From positions 124,001-188,000 of the forward strand of contig MU006221.1 in the NCBI GenBank assembly GCA_010093685.1: a stretch of DNA of 64,000 bases, written 5' to 3'. How positions within the stretch are numbered: position 1 is the stretch's first letter; the number at the start of each line of letters is the position of its first letter. Below the pieces are notes generated by a model, which had not been told where the DNA came from, did no database searches, and saw only the letters and a program-made list of their open reading frames with translations. The position numbers were made by a program, and so were the translations under genes. Positions 55,323 to 64,000 of this stretch are shown here, piece after piece. The DNA comes from Ophiobolus disseminans (Eukaryota; Ascomycota; Dothideomycetes; Pleosporales; Phaeosphaeriaceae).

Positions 55323-56895
55323 ATGTTCATTCGAAGTGCTCTACTGTCGTTAACCGCCCTTGCGGCGGCAAAGGAAATGCCAAAAGATGAAGTCAAGGCA
55401 GCAGAACTTTACGATACGGGCATCAGACACGCAAACAATGTCGCCCTGAAGAAGGTGCGCCTCGAACGTGCAGTCTTGTACTACAACTTGGCGCTGACAT
55501 CCATATCAGGAACACTGGGCGATCCAGGAAGCTGCAGGTGCATACAACTCGGCGCAATATGCTGAGATCAAGGACAAGGTTGAGTGCCTCAATGGTACTG
55601 CGATCTCTGGAAAGGATACCTTCCGCTGCAGCAACATCGACCTCCTCCACTTCCTCTCGCATGCAGAACTGGGCAGCACTCGTGGTGTAGGCTCATCGTC
55701 ATGGGGTTCGTACCTAAAGTGATGTCGCGAATGACTGCAGGCTAACTTATCGCCAGGCTGGACATCCGAGGACGGTCGCGAGTTCGTGGCCATTGGCCAA
55801 CAAGATGGTGCCGCTTTTGCTGAGATCACCAAGGAGGGCAAACTGTCTTACTTGGGACGCCTGCCACAGTACTCCACTCCTAGCACATGGCGCGAGATCA
55901 GAGGCCAGAACAACCTCATGATCATTGGTAGCGAGGCTGAGGGTCACGGCATCCAGATCTTCGACATGAAGATGCTCTTGACCATCGACCCAGCGAAGCC
56001 AGTCACTTTCAGCAACGAAAAGGACCTTGTAGGACATTTCAAGGGCCTGCCTATCGGCCGAACCCATAACGTCGTTACCAATCCGGAGACGAACTTCATC
56101 TACGCTGTTGGTGCTGCGCCACGTACCGACAAATGCAAAGCGGGTATCATTTTCATCGATATCACCGATCCATCAAAGCCTACTAGCCCTGGATGGTAAG
56201 TCCTTAACGATTGTGCATGAGACTCCAACCTGACACGTTGCAGCGCATCAGAAGATGGTTATGTCCATGATGCCCAGTGCCTTATCTATCGAGGTCCTGA
56301 CAAGGCGTACGAGGGCCGTGAGATCTGCTACGGATACAACGAGGACTCTCTTACCATCTATGACGTGACCGACAAGAAGGCTCCAGTCATCCTTTCAAAC
56401 ACTTCATATGAAGGTGCAGCATACACGCATCAAGGTTCCGTTCTTGATCCCTTGAACCAGCACTACCTGCTCCTTGACGACGAGTATGATGAATACGACA
56501 AGGTCGGCCCCGGTATTCCCGGCAACCCCATCACCTACATCTGGGATATTTCGTCTCTCAAAGCTCCCAAGCAGACCGGCATCTACAAGTCTGGCGCCAA
56601 GGGCATCGACCACAACCAGTACGTATCGAACGGATTCGCGTACCAATCGAACTACGGTACTGGCTTCCGCGTCTTGGATGTACGTTCAATCCCCAGCGAC
56701 CCGACCGGTGCTGGCGTCAAGGAAATTGGCTTCTTCGATATCTACCCAGAGGACGACAACCTTCCGGGCGGCGGTTCCGTCAACTTTGTCGGTACTTGGT
56801 CGAGCTATGCGCTGTTCAAGAGTGGGCATATTTTGATCAATACCATGGAACGTGGTGTTTTCATCGTCAAGTTCCAGGAGGGGAAGGGCAAATAG
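55323..56895 (+). CDS. secreted choice-of-anchor B / LVIVD-repeat protein
   Basis: Four exons: 55323-55454, 55510-55705, 55757-56195 and 56244-56895, giving 472 aa. Introns are 55, 51 and 48 nt. A signal peptide (about 1-17) is followed by a beta-propeller-like protein with repeated blades ending in D-x-x-x-P or similar: FIDITDPSKPTSPG, IYDVTDKKAPVIL, IWDISSLKAPKQTG and VLDVRSIPSD. These LVIVD-type repeats and the SHAEL and GRTHNV segments match the choice-of-anchor B family of secreted proteins in fungi and bacteria. Function is unknown, possibly extracellular binding. It lies 846 bases upstream of another secreted enzyme gene on the same strand. Confidence 0.8.
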
Positions 56896-57741
56896 TCAAC
56901 CACGTTAAGAATAAGCAAGGATGACCACTTGTCGTAATAGTCGTAATGTCATTGCTGCACAGCAGAAAGCTAGTCCGACTTTGTTCAATTTGTGACCCTG
57001 GCACGCTGCCCAGGCAGGCCTTTTTTCTGTGACTCCCTTGCATGCAAGCAAACTCAAGACTTCTCACTAAAACTATTCTAACGTCATTGAAAGATCAACC
57101 TCACTACCACTTCAGTAAACCAGTTCAGTACCAATGAATGGCGCACATGAGAACTTCGGTGTCTCCGCACTCTACCACTGGCCTCCGTTCAAGCTTCCAC
57201 AGCCGCACTTCGCCAACGCCACCCAGGCGACACACTGCATCTCGGTAGCGATCTTCCACCCCTCGAGGCTAATTTGCAGTGGCAAGACGATCCAATTATC
57301 CCGCTAGAAGTCGTCTGTTTAAATTGTGGCGTTTCTATGCCAAGTGTAGCACAGCGGGGATGATGTCTTGGCGTTAATACCGCCTGCCGAATCAGGATCG
57401 TCCCGAGTGCGCCCCGTCAGGAACGCCGCATGGCTCCTTCCCCATGCAAACCAGCCTGCTCTTCGCCATCGTAGTGCCAAGATGTTATCGAATTTTCGCC
57501 GCACCTATCACCCGGGCAGCGGTCAACTACAAACGCGGTGCTGTGGTTCCTGCGTGGTCCCTGAATGTCGCTCATAAAGGAGCTGCCTTTTTAGGTAAGG
57601 CTCCCAGCACGCGATCCATGGAGCGTTTGTCGGGCACGGTGATATGAAACTACGGATACGAGGCAAGGTATATAGAAGTAACTTGCTCACGATATACTCT
57701 TTCCACAGCCAGCCCCTCGTTCAACTCCGCTTACTGCCATC
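56896..57741. promoter_or_regulatory. intergenic, M28 peptidase promoter
   Basis: These 846 bases end with a strong promoter-like stretch: TATATAG at 57669-57675, 67 bases before the ATG, followed by a CT-rich leader ending GCCATCATG. Confidence 0.45.
57669..57674 (+). promoter_or_regulatory. TATA box of the M28 aminopeptidase gene
   Basis: TATATA in AAGGTATATAGAAG, 67 bases before the start codon. Confidence 0.55.
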
Positions 57742-59265
57742 ATGAGATACGCCATTCTTGCCGCCGCGCTCATTGCGCCAGCTTTCGCGCAGTATGATAC
57801 ATACCCTCTGCCGCCTGCAGCAAAGCCGCTTGTCTCTACAACTGAGCTGATCAAGGACGTCTCGCTCGAGGCCCTGCTTGCTGGTTCTCAGAAGCTCCAG
57901 GACATCGCCAATGAGAATGGCGGTAACCGCGCTTTCGGTGGAGCTGGTCACAATGCCACTACTGAGTGGCTGTACCAGACTCTCCTCGAGACTGGAGCGT
58001 ACGATGTCTACAAGCAGCCTTTCGTTGAGCTGTTCACGGCCGCGACCACCTCATTCAAGGCAGCCGGCGAGGACGTCAAAGTCGAGTACCTCACATTTGG
58101 ACCATCAGGCAGTGTCAATGGCACCCTGGTCAAGGTCAATAACCTCGGATGCAACACCGCCGACTTCCCATCAGCAGTTGCTGGCCAAATTGCCCTTATC
58201 TCGCGAGGCGAGTGCACTTTTGCCATCAAGGCCGCCAACGCCAAAACTGCAGGTGCTGCTGGAGCCGCCATCTACAATAACGTTCCCCTCCAGGCCCTCT
58301 CTGGAACGCTCGGCGGCGAAGGCGACTACGCTCCCGTTGTCGGCATGACCCAGGAAGCCGGCAACGATTTGATCTCAAAGATCGGAAACGGTACCGTCCA
58401 AGCGTCTCTCTTCATCGACGCCATCCGCGAGAACCGCACAAACTACAACGTCATCGCCGAAACCAAGGAAGGTGACCACGACAATGTCCTCATGATCGGC
58501 GGCCACACAGACTCCGTATTTGCCGGCCCTGGTATCAACGATGACGGCTCTGGCACTATTGGATCTCTGGTCGTCGGTCTCGCACTTGCGAAATACAAGG
58601 TCAAGAACGCTGTGCGCCTCGGATTCTGGGGCGCCGAAGAGTTCGGCAAACTCGGCTCTTTCTACTACCTGAAGACGCTCAACGGCACCTTCAGCGGCAA
58701 CAGCACCGAAGTTAGCAAGATCCGCGCATACCTCAACTTCGACATGATCGCCAGCCCCAACTACGTGCTCGGCATCTACGACGGTGACGGCAGCGCGTTC
58801 AACTTCTCCGGCCCTACGGGCTCCGACAAGATCGAGAAGGACTTTGAAGAGTTCTACGAGAACCGCGGCCAAGCACATGTGCCCTCCCTCTTCACCCTGC
58901 GCTCCGACTACGCCGCTTTCCTCGAAAACGGCATCCCATCCGGCGGCCTCTTCACCGGCGCCGAAGTCCTCAAAACACCGCAAGAAGCCGTTCTTTTCGG
59001 CGGCGAAGCGGGGCAGCCACTTGACGCTTGCTATCATCAAGCTTGCGACGATATCGACAATCTTGCGCACGATGCGTATCTGCTCAACACGCAGAGCATC
59101 GCGAACAGCGTCGCCAAGTATGCGCTCAGCTTTGAGGGCATTCCGAAGGGTAATGCGACGCTTCGAAAGAGGGGCGCTGAGAGCGCGAGGTTGAATGCGA
59201 GGTTTGACAGTGGTGGGCATGAGCATCATGGACAGACTTGTGGTGCGGGGAAGAATGTACAGTAA
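57742..59265 (+). CDS. secreted M28 aminopeptidase
   Basis: A single exon of 507 aa. A signal peptide (1-16) is followed by a propeptide-like stretch. A PA (protease-associated) domain lies at about 120-230 (ISRGECTFAIKAANAK). The M28 catalytic domain carries all expected zinc ligands and catalytic acids: His255 in GGHTDSV, Asp267 in INDDGSG, Glu299-Glu300 in WGAEEF, Asp334 in NFDMIASPN, and His432 in CYHQACDD. Eight or more Asn-x-Ser/Thr sites suggest glycosylation. Architecture matches fungal leucine aminopeptidase 2-type enzymes, which release N-terminal residues from peptides outside the cell for nitrogen uptake. A His-rich tail (GGHEHHGQTCG) follows the domain. Confidence 0.92.
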   Translation: MRYAILAAALIAPAFAQYDTYPLPPAAKPLVSTTELIKDVSLEALLAGSQKLQDIANENGGNRAFGGAGHNATTEWLYQTLLETGAYDVYKQPFVELFTAATTSFKAAGEDVKVEYLTFGPSGSVNGTLVKVNNLGCNTADFPSAVAGQIALISRGECTFAIKAANAKTAGAAGAAIYNNVPLQALSGTLGGEGDYAPVVGMTQEAGNDLISKIGNGTVQASLFIDAIRENRTNYNVIAETKEGDHDNVLMIGGHTDSVFAGPGINDDGSGTIGSLVVGLALAKYKVKNAVRLGFWGAEEFGKLGSFYYLKTLNGTFSGNSTEVSKIRAYLNFDMIASPNYVLGIYDGDGSAFNFSGPTGSDKIEKDFEEFYENRGQAHVPSLFTLRSDYAAFLENGIPSGGLFTGAEVLKTPQEAVLFGGEAGQPLDACYHQACDDIDNLAHDAYLLNTQSIANSVAKYALSFEGIPKGNATLRKRGAESARLNARFDSGGHEHHGQTCGAGKNVQ

Positions 59266-59902
59266 GAAGAGCTTGAGTATAGGAGAGAGATGGAGAGATG
59301 ATACCATTTTATGATATGTGTTACGACGTTGTAGTTGTACGCGACTAGATCAAAATGTAATGACTATACAAGCCATATATGTCTTAACCTCACTCAGGCA
59401 AATCATGGGTATGATGATGTAGCTTGTTGTATATCGGGGCAGAATATACACATGGATGTGAACGCGACCATGATAGACCTACGATGAAGGCATGTAGCAC
59501 GCAACTAGGGCCGGATGAGACAGTGCCATTGCTCCAAAGAGTACGGAGTGCGTCAACAATCTCGATCCGTGTCGAGATCCTCAACTGAGGCTTGCAAGCA
59601 GTGCGTTCCTTGTTTGAACACCTTACAATTCACTCATCAGTAATGCATGCGTGTTGACGAGCAACGTCGCTTCGAGGGAGACTAGCGGCACGAGAAGCAC
59701 GCTAGGGACTGCCCCCTCTGCTCATTACGAGCATCGAGGCCACTTCGAGGGCATTCTAGAACTACGAATTCTCTACTGGAACGTTACATTGACTCAACTG
59801 AGTTGACAACTTTGCTGAAACCATTGCCATTATCTAAACTTTACCTCGATCGACCCTCTCAACCTTCAACTACCAGCCCAACATCAACCACCACTAGTCA
59901 TC
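59266..59902. other. intergenic
   Basis: These 637 bases separate two plus-strand genes. Nothing recognised except a CT/CA-rich leader just before the next ATG. Confidence 0.4.
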
Positions 59903-60990
59903 ATGCCCGACAACCATCGTACCACGGATCAGGCCAACGACGTCTCGGAAGTGCAGCAGGAGCCTGCACAAGTCTTCCCACCGTCTCCAGTTCTGTCCAA
60001 CATCGACAACTCCATCGATGCATACGAAATACCCAAACCTCGAGACGAAGGAAGTGCCACCGTGGAGACGCCTACCAAGCTTCCCAGAGCCTACACCGTC
60101 GTCAAATCAGATACTATCGTCCAAGGGAAACTTTTCAAGCGACCTTCACTGTTCAATCCCGCCGACGTGGATCACCATACTCCCCAGTGACATGGGCTGC
60201 GAAGGCCACGAAAGCCGAGATGCTCTACCTGCTCTTACTCGCAGGCGAGGACATCAGCGAAGTGACATTAATGCCCTGCCACCCCCTCGCCGAGCACATG
60301 GTCAAAGTGCGCTCAGCGCGCGCACGCTCCGGCAAGACAGGAACGTTCTTCACCGAAGAAGAAGTAGAAGCACATTTAGCCGCAACATCGAACAACGAGC
60401 CGCTGCGCCACCATAAGATCCGGAGAGCGTGGCAGAAGAAGTTGAAGCTGGATAAGCTTGACGCGGGGGGAGATGTCGATGAAGACGAGTCCGACAGAGA
60501 GGAGTTGGAGCAAGACCGCCGAGAAGAAGAACAGCGAGCTGCGACACCACCTCTCCGCACTTACACCATGCCACAATCCCGCTCCTACCTCCTTGCTCTA
60601 AAACGCCAGGCTAAACTCGACGCCCGCTACAACCCTTTCTCAGACTACGAATACATCCCCGTGTCCGACATCGCTGCGGCGGAAACTTACATCGCCCCCG
60701 CGCGCGACACTTATCTGCGCGACCACCACGGCGACATTCTCTTCAGCATGCGCGTGCAGCGGCTGGTGCGCGAAATTTTGCGGTACCGTGAGGTTGTGCG
60801 GGATGCGGAGTTTGACTTGGCGGGTATGGGTATGGGTGGCGAGATGAGTGCGGAGGTGAGGAGGGCGGTGTATATGAGGGATAGGGTGGAGAGGGAGTTG
60901 GTGGGGTGTGTGATGGAGAGGGTGGAGGGAGGGGTGGAGGAGGCGGAGGGGATGGTTGGAGAGTTCTTTGGCGTTGGAGGTGGGCGCTGA
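59903..60990 (+). pseudogene. hypothetical gene with a frame break near 60182
   Basis: The first frame starts at ATG 59903 after a CA-rich leader and encodes a Glu/Pro-rich start (EVQQEPAQVFPPSPV) ending FNPADVDHHTPQ, then TGA. The second frame, open through the same point, continues VTWAAKATKAEMLYLLLLAG, GKTGTFFTEEEVEAH, a Lys- and Asp-rich helix, and a long helical end (REILRYREVVRDAEF). One extra base inside the CTCCCCAG run at 60180-60187 would fuse them. An intron from 60054 with a weak GTGCCA donor to CCCCAG would also restore the frame, but would remove residues that look coding. The product, about 360 aa, is unknown. Confidence 0.5.
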
Positions 60991-61262
60991 TGTCAGAAAG
61001 AACTCGCGAGCCAACTTTGGTGCTTGCTGGCGTGGCACTGAAAGGCCACTAACTTGATGTACCAGGTAGCAGACTTAGCAGATGGAGTAAGGAATTATGA
61101 CCACGACACTAACATGAAGTTGACATCTCAGAGCAACCTGAATTCCTGCTATGTAGTCGAAAGCTATTGATAGTTATTAAGTACCTCTGCCAGAACTGAT
61201 CTATAAGTACGGTAGGATGGTTAGCTGATCGACCCTTCTGTTTCGAACTTATCACCTCATAC

Positions 61263-62551
61263 CTAGGTACGAAATTGAGATTCGACATCCGGTAGTCTGT
61301 CATCATCCCCCCTTCTCTCATGCACCTTTCGAGGCATTGTTGGATTCACGTTGCTGGATTGTGGAGGTACCTGACGCCCTGTACGATCTAATTCTCCTCT
61401 GCTAGGTGATCTCGAAGATCTCAAAAAGGATATACTTTGGACGCTGCGAATCATGGCCTGCACAGCTGGAGTACGCCGCAAACCTGATAAAGCCGGCAGA
61501 CAGACAGCGAGGAGCGCAATTTCGGATTCCATAACAAACCAGAATAACTCAATGGAGATCAAAGCTGGCAGCCGTTAACAAAACTGGGCCAAACCAAGAA
61601 TGTGGCCATACATAAAGGATCTCCGTGCTTTAAAGCCGAAGTGCCAATCGCGATGACCCTGCGACTCCAGAGGAGCCTGACTAACGAAGCGGCCGTAGCT
61701 CTGTAGCGTTGCGTCAGCAATGCCCTCGATTTTTCAAAACGTTTGAAACTCACAAAGAGCCGAACAAAAACACTATCAAGATTCCAATCTTACGCCTGAC
61801 GGGAAGATGTAGTTTCCAAATCCACGGAATTGGCATCAAGAGAATCAAAGCATCGGTGACAAAGTCTGAAACTGACAGTGCGTACGTCAGGAGGATTCCG
61901 TTGATGCATTTCTCAGTCAATTCCTTTGACGTTGTTGTACTCCAGTAGGCACTGAAGTGGTTTCGACACCCAGAAAAGTCTGTGAGGGTGAACCCTAAGC
62001 CCCACAGGATTACTATGAAGATCATGACGTTAATAATCATGCTTCGAAGGCCGGAAAATCGTGTCTTGTCATAAACGAATATCATTCGGTAGAACAACAG
62101 GAAGCTCACTTTTGTCAGAGCAAGAGAGGAGTACGACATCAGCAGTACGGCGAGCTCAATCTGTCTTCTTTAATCAGGTTTCAGAATCTCAGTTGGCACA
62201 AAATACCTTGTTAGCAGTCCTGTACGCGTCTTTAATCTTGCCCTCTAGCTCCGGGCCTGGAAGGGCTGTTACACTTCGGCTGAACAGAACGTCCTTCTGT
62301 ACGCCAACAAAGACTGATACAGCCATCCCCATGTTCAGGACCTACAAGATATTCAGTTTCGAAACTCAGAATCGGATTTGGCGTTTTACCATAGCCGGAA
62401 CAACTAGCCAATCATGAACTTTCAGTTCCTGCCTCAATTGCGTTCTAACATAGAACCTTCCTGCAACCGAAAAAATGTCGAGAGCTAGCACCACAGCAAC
62501 CCCGACAATGGCTGCGGTGTAAGATATGATGCTGAACGCGGAGAACATCAT
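61263..62551 (-). CDS. PTH11-like seven-transmembrane receptor (fungal rhodopsin-domain type)
   Basis: Five exons: 62551-62390, 62341-62207, 62160-61754, 61700-61612 and 61564-61263, giving 364 aa. All four introns (48, 46, 53 and 47 nt) are GT-AG and restore the frame exactly. Seven hydrophobic segments are visible, with the family hallmark AGRFYVRTQL after TM1, LTKVSFLLFYRMIF in TM3, FTLTDFSGCRNHFSAYW in the extracellular loop, and IPWIWKLHLPVRRKIGI after TM5. A basic Ser/Arg-rich cytoplasmic tail of about 75 residues follows. There is no CFEM domain. Such receptors are plasma-membrane sensors in filamentous fungi, several linked to host recognition. Two Met codons (62551 and 62548) could serve as start. 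Confidence 0.85.
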
Positions 62552-63031
62552 GAGAGTAACTGGGAGTATATTCGTAGTCCAGAAGTAACGGCAGTTTGAC
62601 GTGTCCAGTGCGACTATATGTGTACAAAGTCTAGTGCTTAACCAAGAGGTTGCGGTGATCTCTACAAACCGGTAGCAGCTGCATTCTGTAGCTGGTGACA
62701 CTTCATCTGACTTCGGGTTGTACGGAGCCTTGGCGGGATTGTCTCATGGCGAGATCAGCACCGTCAATTTATCATCTGCCGGATCAATTGGGGGTGAGAA
62801 GTGGCGATAGCATGTGCATGACTGACTGCGCCCCACGGATGCAGAATCCCAAAAATGTTCTAAATTAACTCGTTGGGGCGGAATGAGCAACCCCACCATC
62901 CCACCCGTATCACAACTTCTAAGCCTGACAGTCCCATCTTACCTTCTACTTTTGCTCTGCCCACTTTCTCTCTGAAAATTCGAATCAACAAGCTTACACA
63001 GCCCGCTGATTGCGCAATTACTGCCCACACC
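62552..63031. promoter_or_regulatory. divergent promoter region, receptor / P450
   Basis: These 480 bases lie between the two start codons and must contain both promoters. An open frame runs 50 codons upstream of the receptor Met but without coding character. The arrangement could allow co-regulation; no specific binding site was recognised. Confidence 0.4.
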
Positions 63032-64000
63032 ATGGGACTGATGTTGTTACGATTTGTGGTTGCGCTCACCATTTCATGCACCATACTGTATTTTTTAACT
63101 CCGGTAGTTACCCGCTGGATTACTCGTCGCGCTATAGTTCATGCACATGGTTGCAAGGAGCCTCCGAAGCTGCCCTTGGACTTGAATGTCGTCAACAAGC
63201 AAGCGGCACTAGAGCATACCTTCCTCGAGACTACGACACGACTTTTTGCTGAGCATGGAAAAACATACAAGGCAACACGTTCTGGTAGAACCATCATTCG
63301 AACGTGTGACCCTGAAGTATCAAAGGCTGTCTTATCCACCCAATTCGAGCATTTTGGACTGCAACCTATACGGTACGAGGAAGGCAAAGGCTTCTTTGGT
63401 AACGGAATACTCGTGACAGATGGACCGCAATGGAAACACAGTCGCACACTAATCAGACCGACGTTTGACATTGCGCATGTTGCAAACTTCGGTCGTCTGG
63501 AAGGTCATGTTATGCGCTTCATGAACCTCCTGCCACGTGATGGATCAACTGTGGATCTTTTTCCATTGCTGAAGCGCCTGGTACGTGCTTTCATAACATA
63601 CGCAACGAAGAGGGTACTGACCTTTTTCAGACCCTTGATATCTCCAGTGAATTCATTTTTGGGCGTTCAATGGATGCTCTGTCCTCGCAAGGCGCCTGCA
63701 AAGGCTTCATGGACGCCTTTATGGCTGCACAGCGAGATGTTATCATTCCTGTCCCCAAAAGAACAAAGGAGTATGGGAAGTGGTGTAAGGAGGTTCTCGA
63801 TTACATCGACGACCGTGTCACCGAGGCTATGGACCGTGTTACCAAGCCGAGCGAGAGTGATTCAGGCAGCAAACAGGTCCGAATCATAGATGAGCTCCTT
63901 GCCACTACTCATGACAGGCGCACCCTGAAGTACCTCGCTCTCAGTATCTTCAGTCCTGCACACGATTCTGTTGCTATAACAATTGGAAATGCAATGTTCC
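63032..64000 (+). CDS. cytochrome P450, N-terminal part
   Basis: Exon 1 63032-63580, a 50-nt intron, then exon 2 from 63631 to beyond the window. About 306 residues are visible. An N-terminal membrane anchor (LLRFVVALTISCTILYFL) is followed by a proline-rich hinge (CKEPPKLPLDL), the B-C region with FGNGILVTDGPQWKHSRTLIRP (the WxxxR helix C motif) and F-helix segments, as in CYP52/CYP539-like fatty-acid or alkane hydroxylases. The I-helix reads SPAHDSVAITIGN, where most such enzymes have A-G-R-D-T-T, so the oxygen-activating pair is changed. The heme-binding Cys lies outside the window. It is probably an ER monooxygenase; substrate unknown. Confidence 0.85.

Overview
The window is nuclear DNA of a filamentous ascomycete (Pezizomycotina). 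The evidence is short GT-AG introns of mostly 45-70 nt with CTAAC-like branch points, closely packed genes on both strands, and typical fungal families: a Zn2Cys6 regulator, a PTH11-type receptor, CBM18 chitin binding, DUF1295 and DUF3237. Gene style suggests Dothideomycetes, but that is inference. Exon joins were derived by eye from reading frame, splice signals and family resemblance.

Layout. 0-6 kb: the end of an alpha/beta hydrolase, an SV2-like MFS transporter, and the ribosome-biogenesis factor NOP4. 6-9.9 kb: a gene-poor stretch holding one small Cys/His protein. 9.9-19.9 kb: a DAP1-type heme protein, a nine-exon secreted agmatinase, a Zn2Cys6 regulator, ribosomal protein L9 (with an 8-nt exon), a hypothetical protein and a Rid-family protein. 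20-30.4 kb: a DUF1295 membrane enzyme, a His/Pro/Gln-rich protein with an in-frame TAG, a kelch membrane protein, two hypothetical proteins and a DUF3237 protein. 30.6-39.9 kb: a housekeeping block of RRN6 (Pol I initiation), SPC25 (kinetochore), a DHX35-like helicase, an F-box protein and a hypothetical protein. 40-46.4 kb: gene-poor DNA with poorly recognisable genes and a C2H2-like regulator. 46.4-50.4 kb: two secreted cell-wall or carbohydrate proteins, one with CBM18 domains and one a CE2-like esterase. 51-61 kb: a frame-broken gene, a HAD phosphatase, a secreted LVIVD-type protein, a secreted M28 aminopeptidase and another frame-broken gene. 61-64 kb: a PTH11-like receptor divergent from a P450 that runs off the window.

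I see no CRISPR array, rRNA, convincing tRNA or intact transposon. No obviously new multi-gene system stands out. The most notable points are the RPL9 microexon, a GC-AG intron in the agmatinase gene, an in-frame TAG inside a CAG-rich tract followed by a Cys-rich C terminus, several single-base frame breaks, a G-quadruplex-like 3' repeat on the esterase gene, and the receptor/P450 divergent pair.
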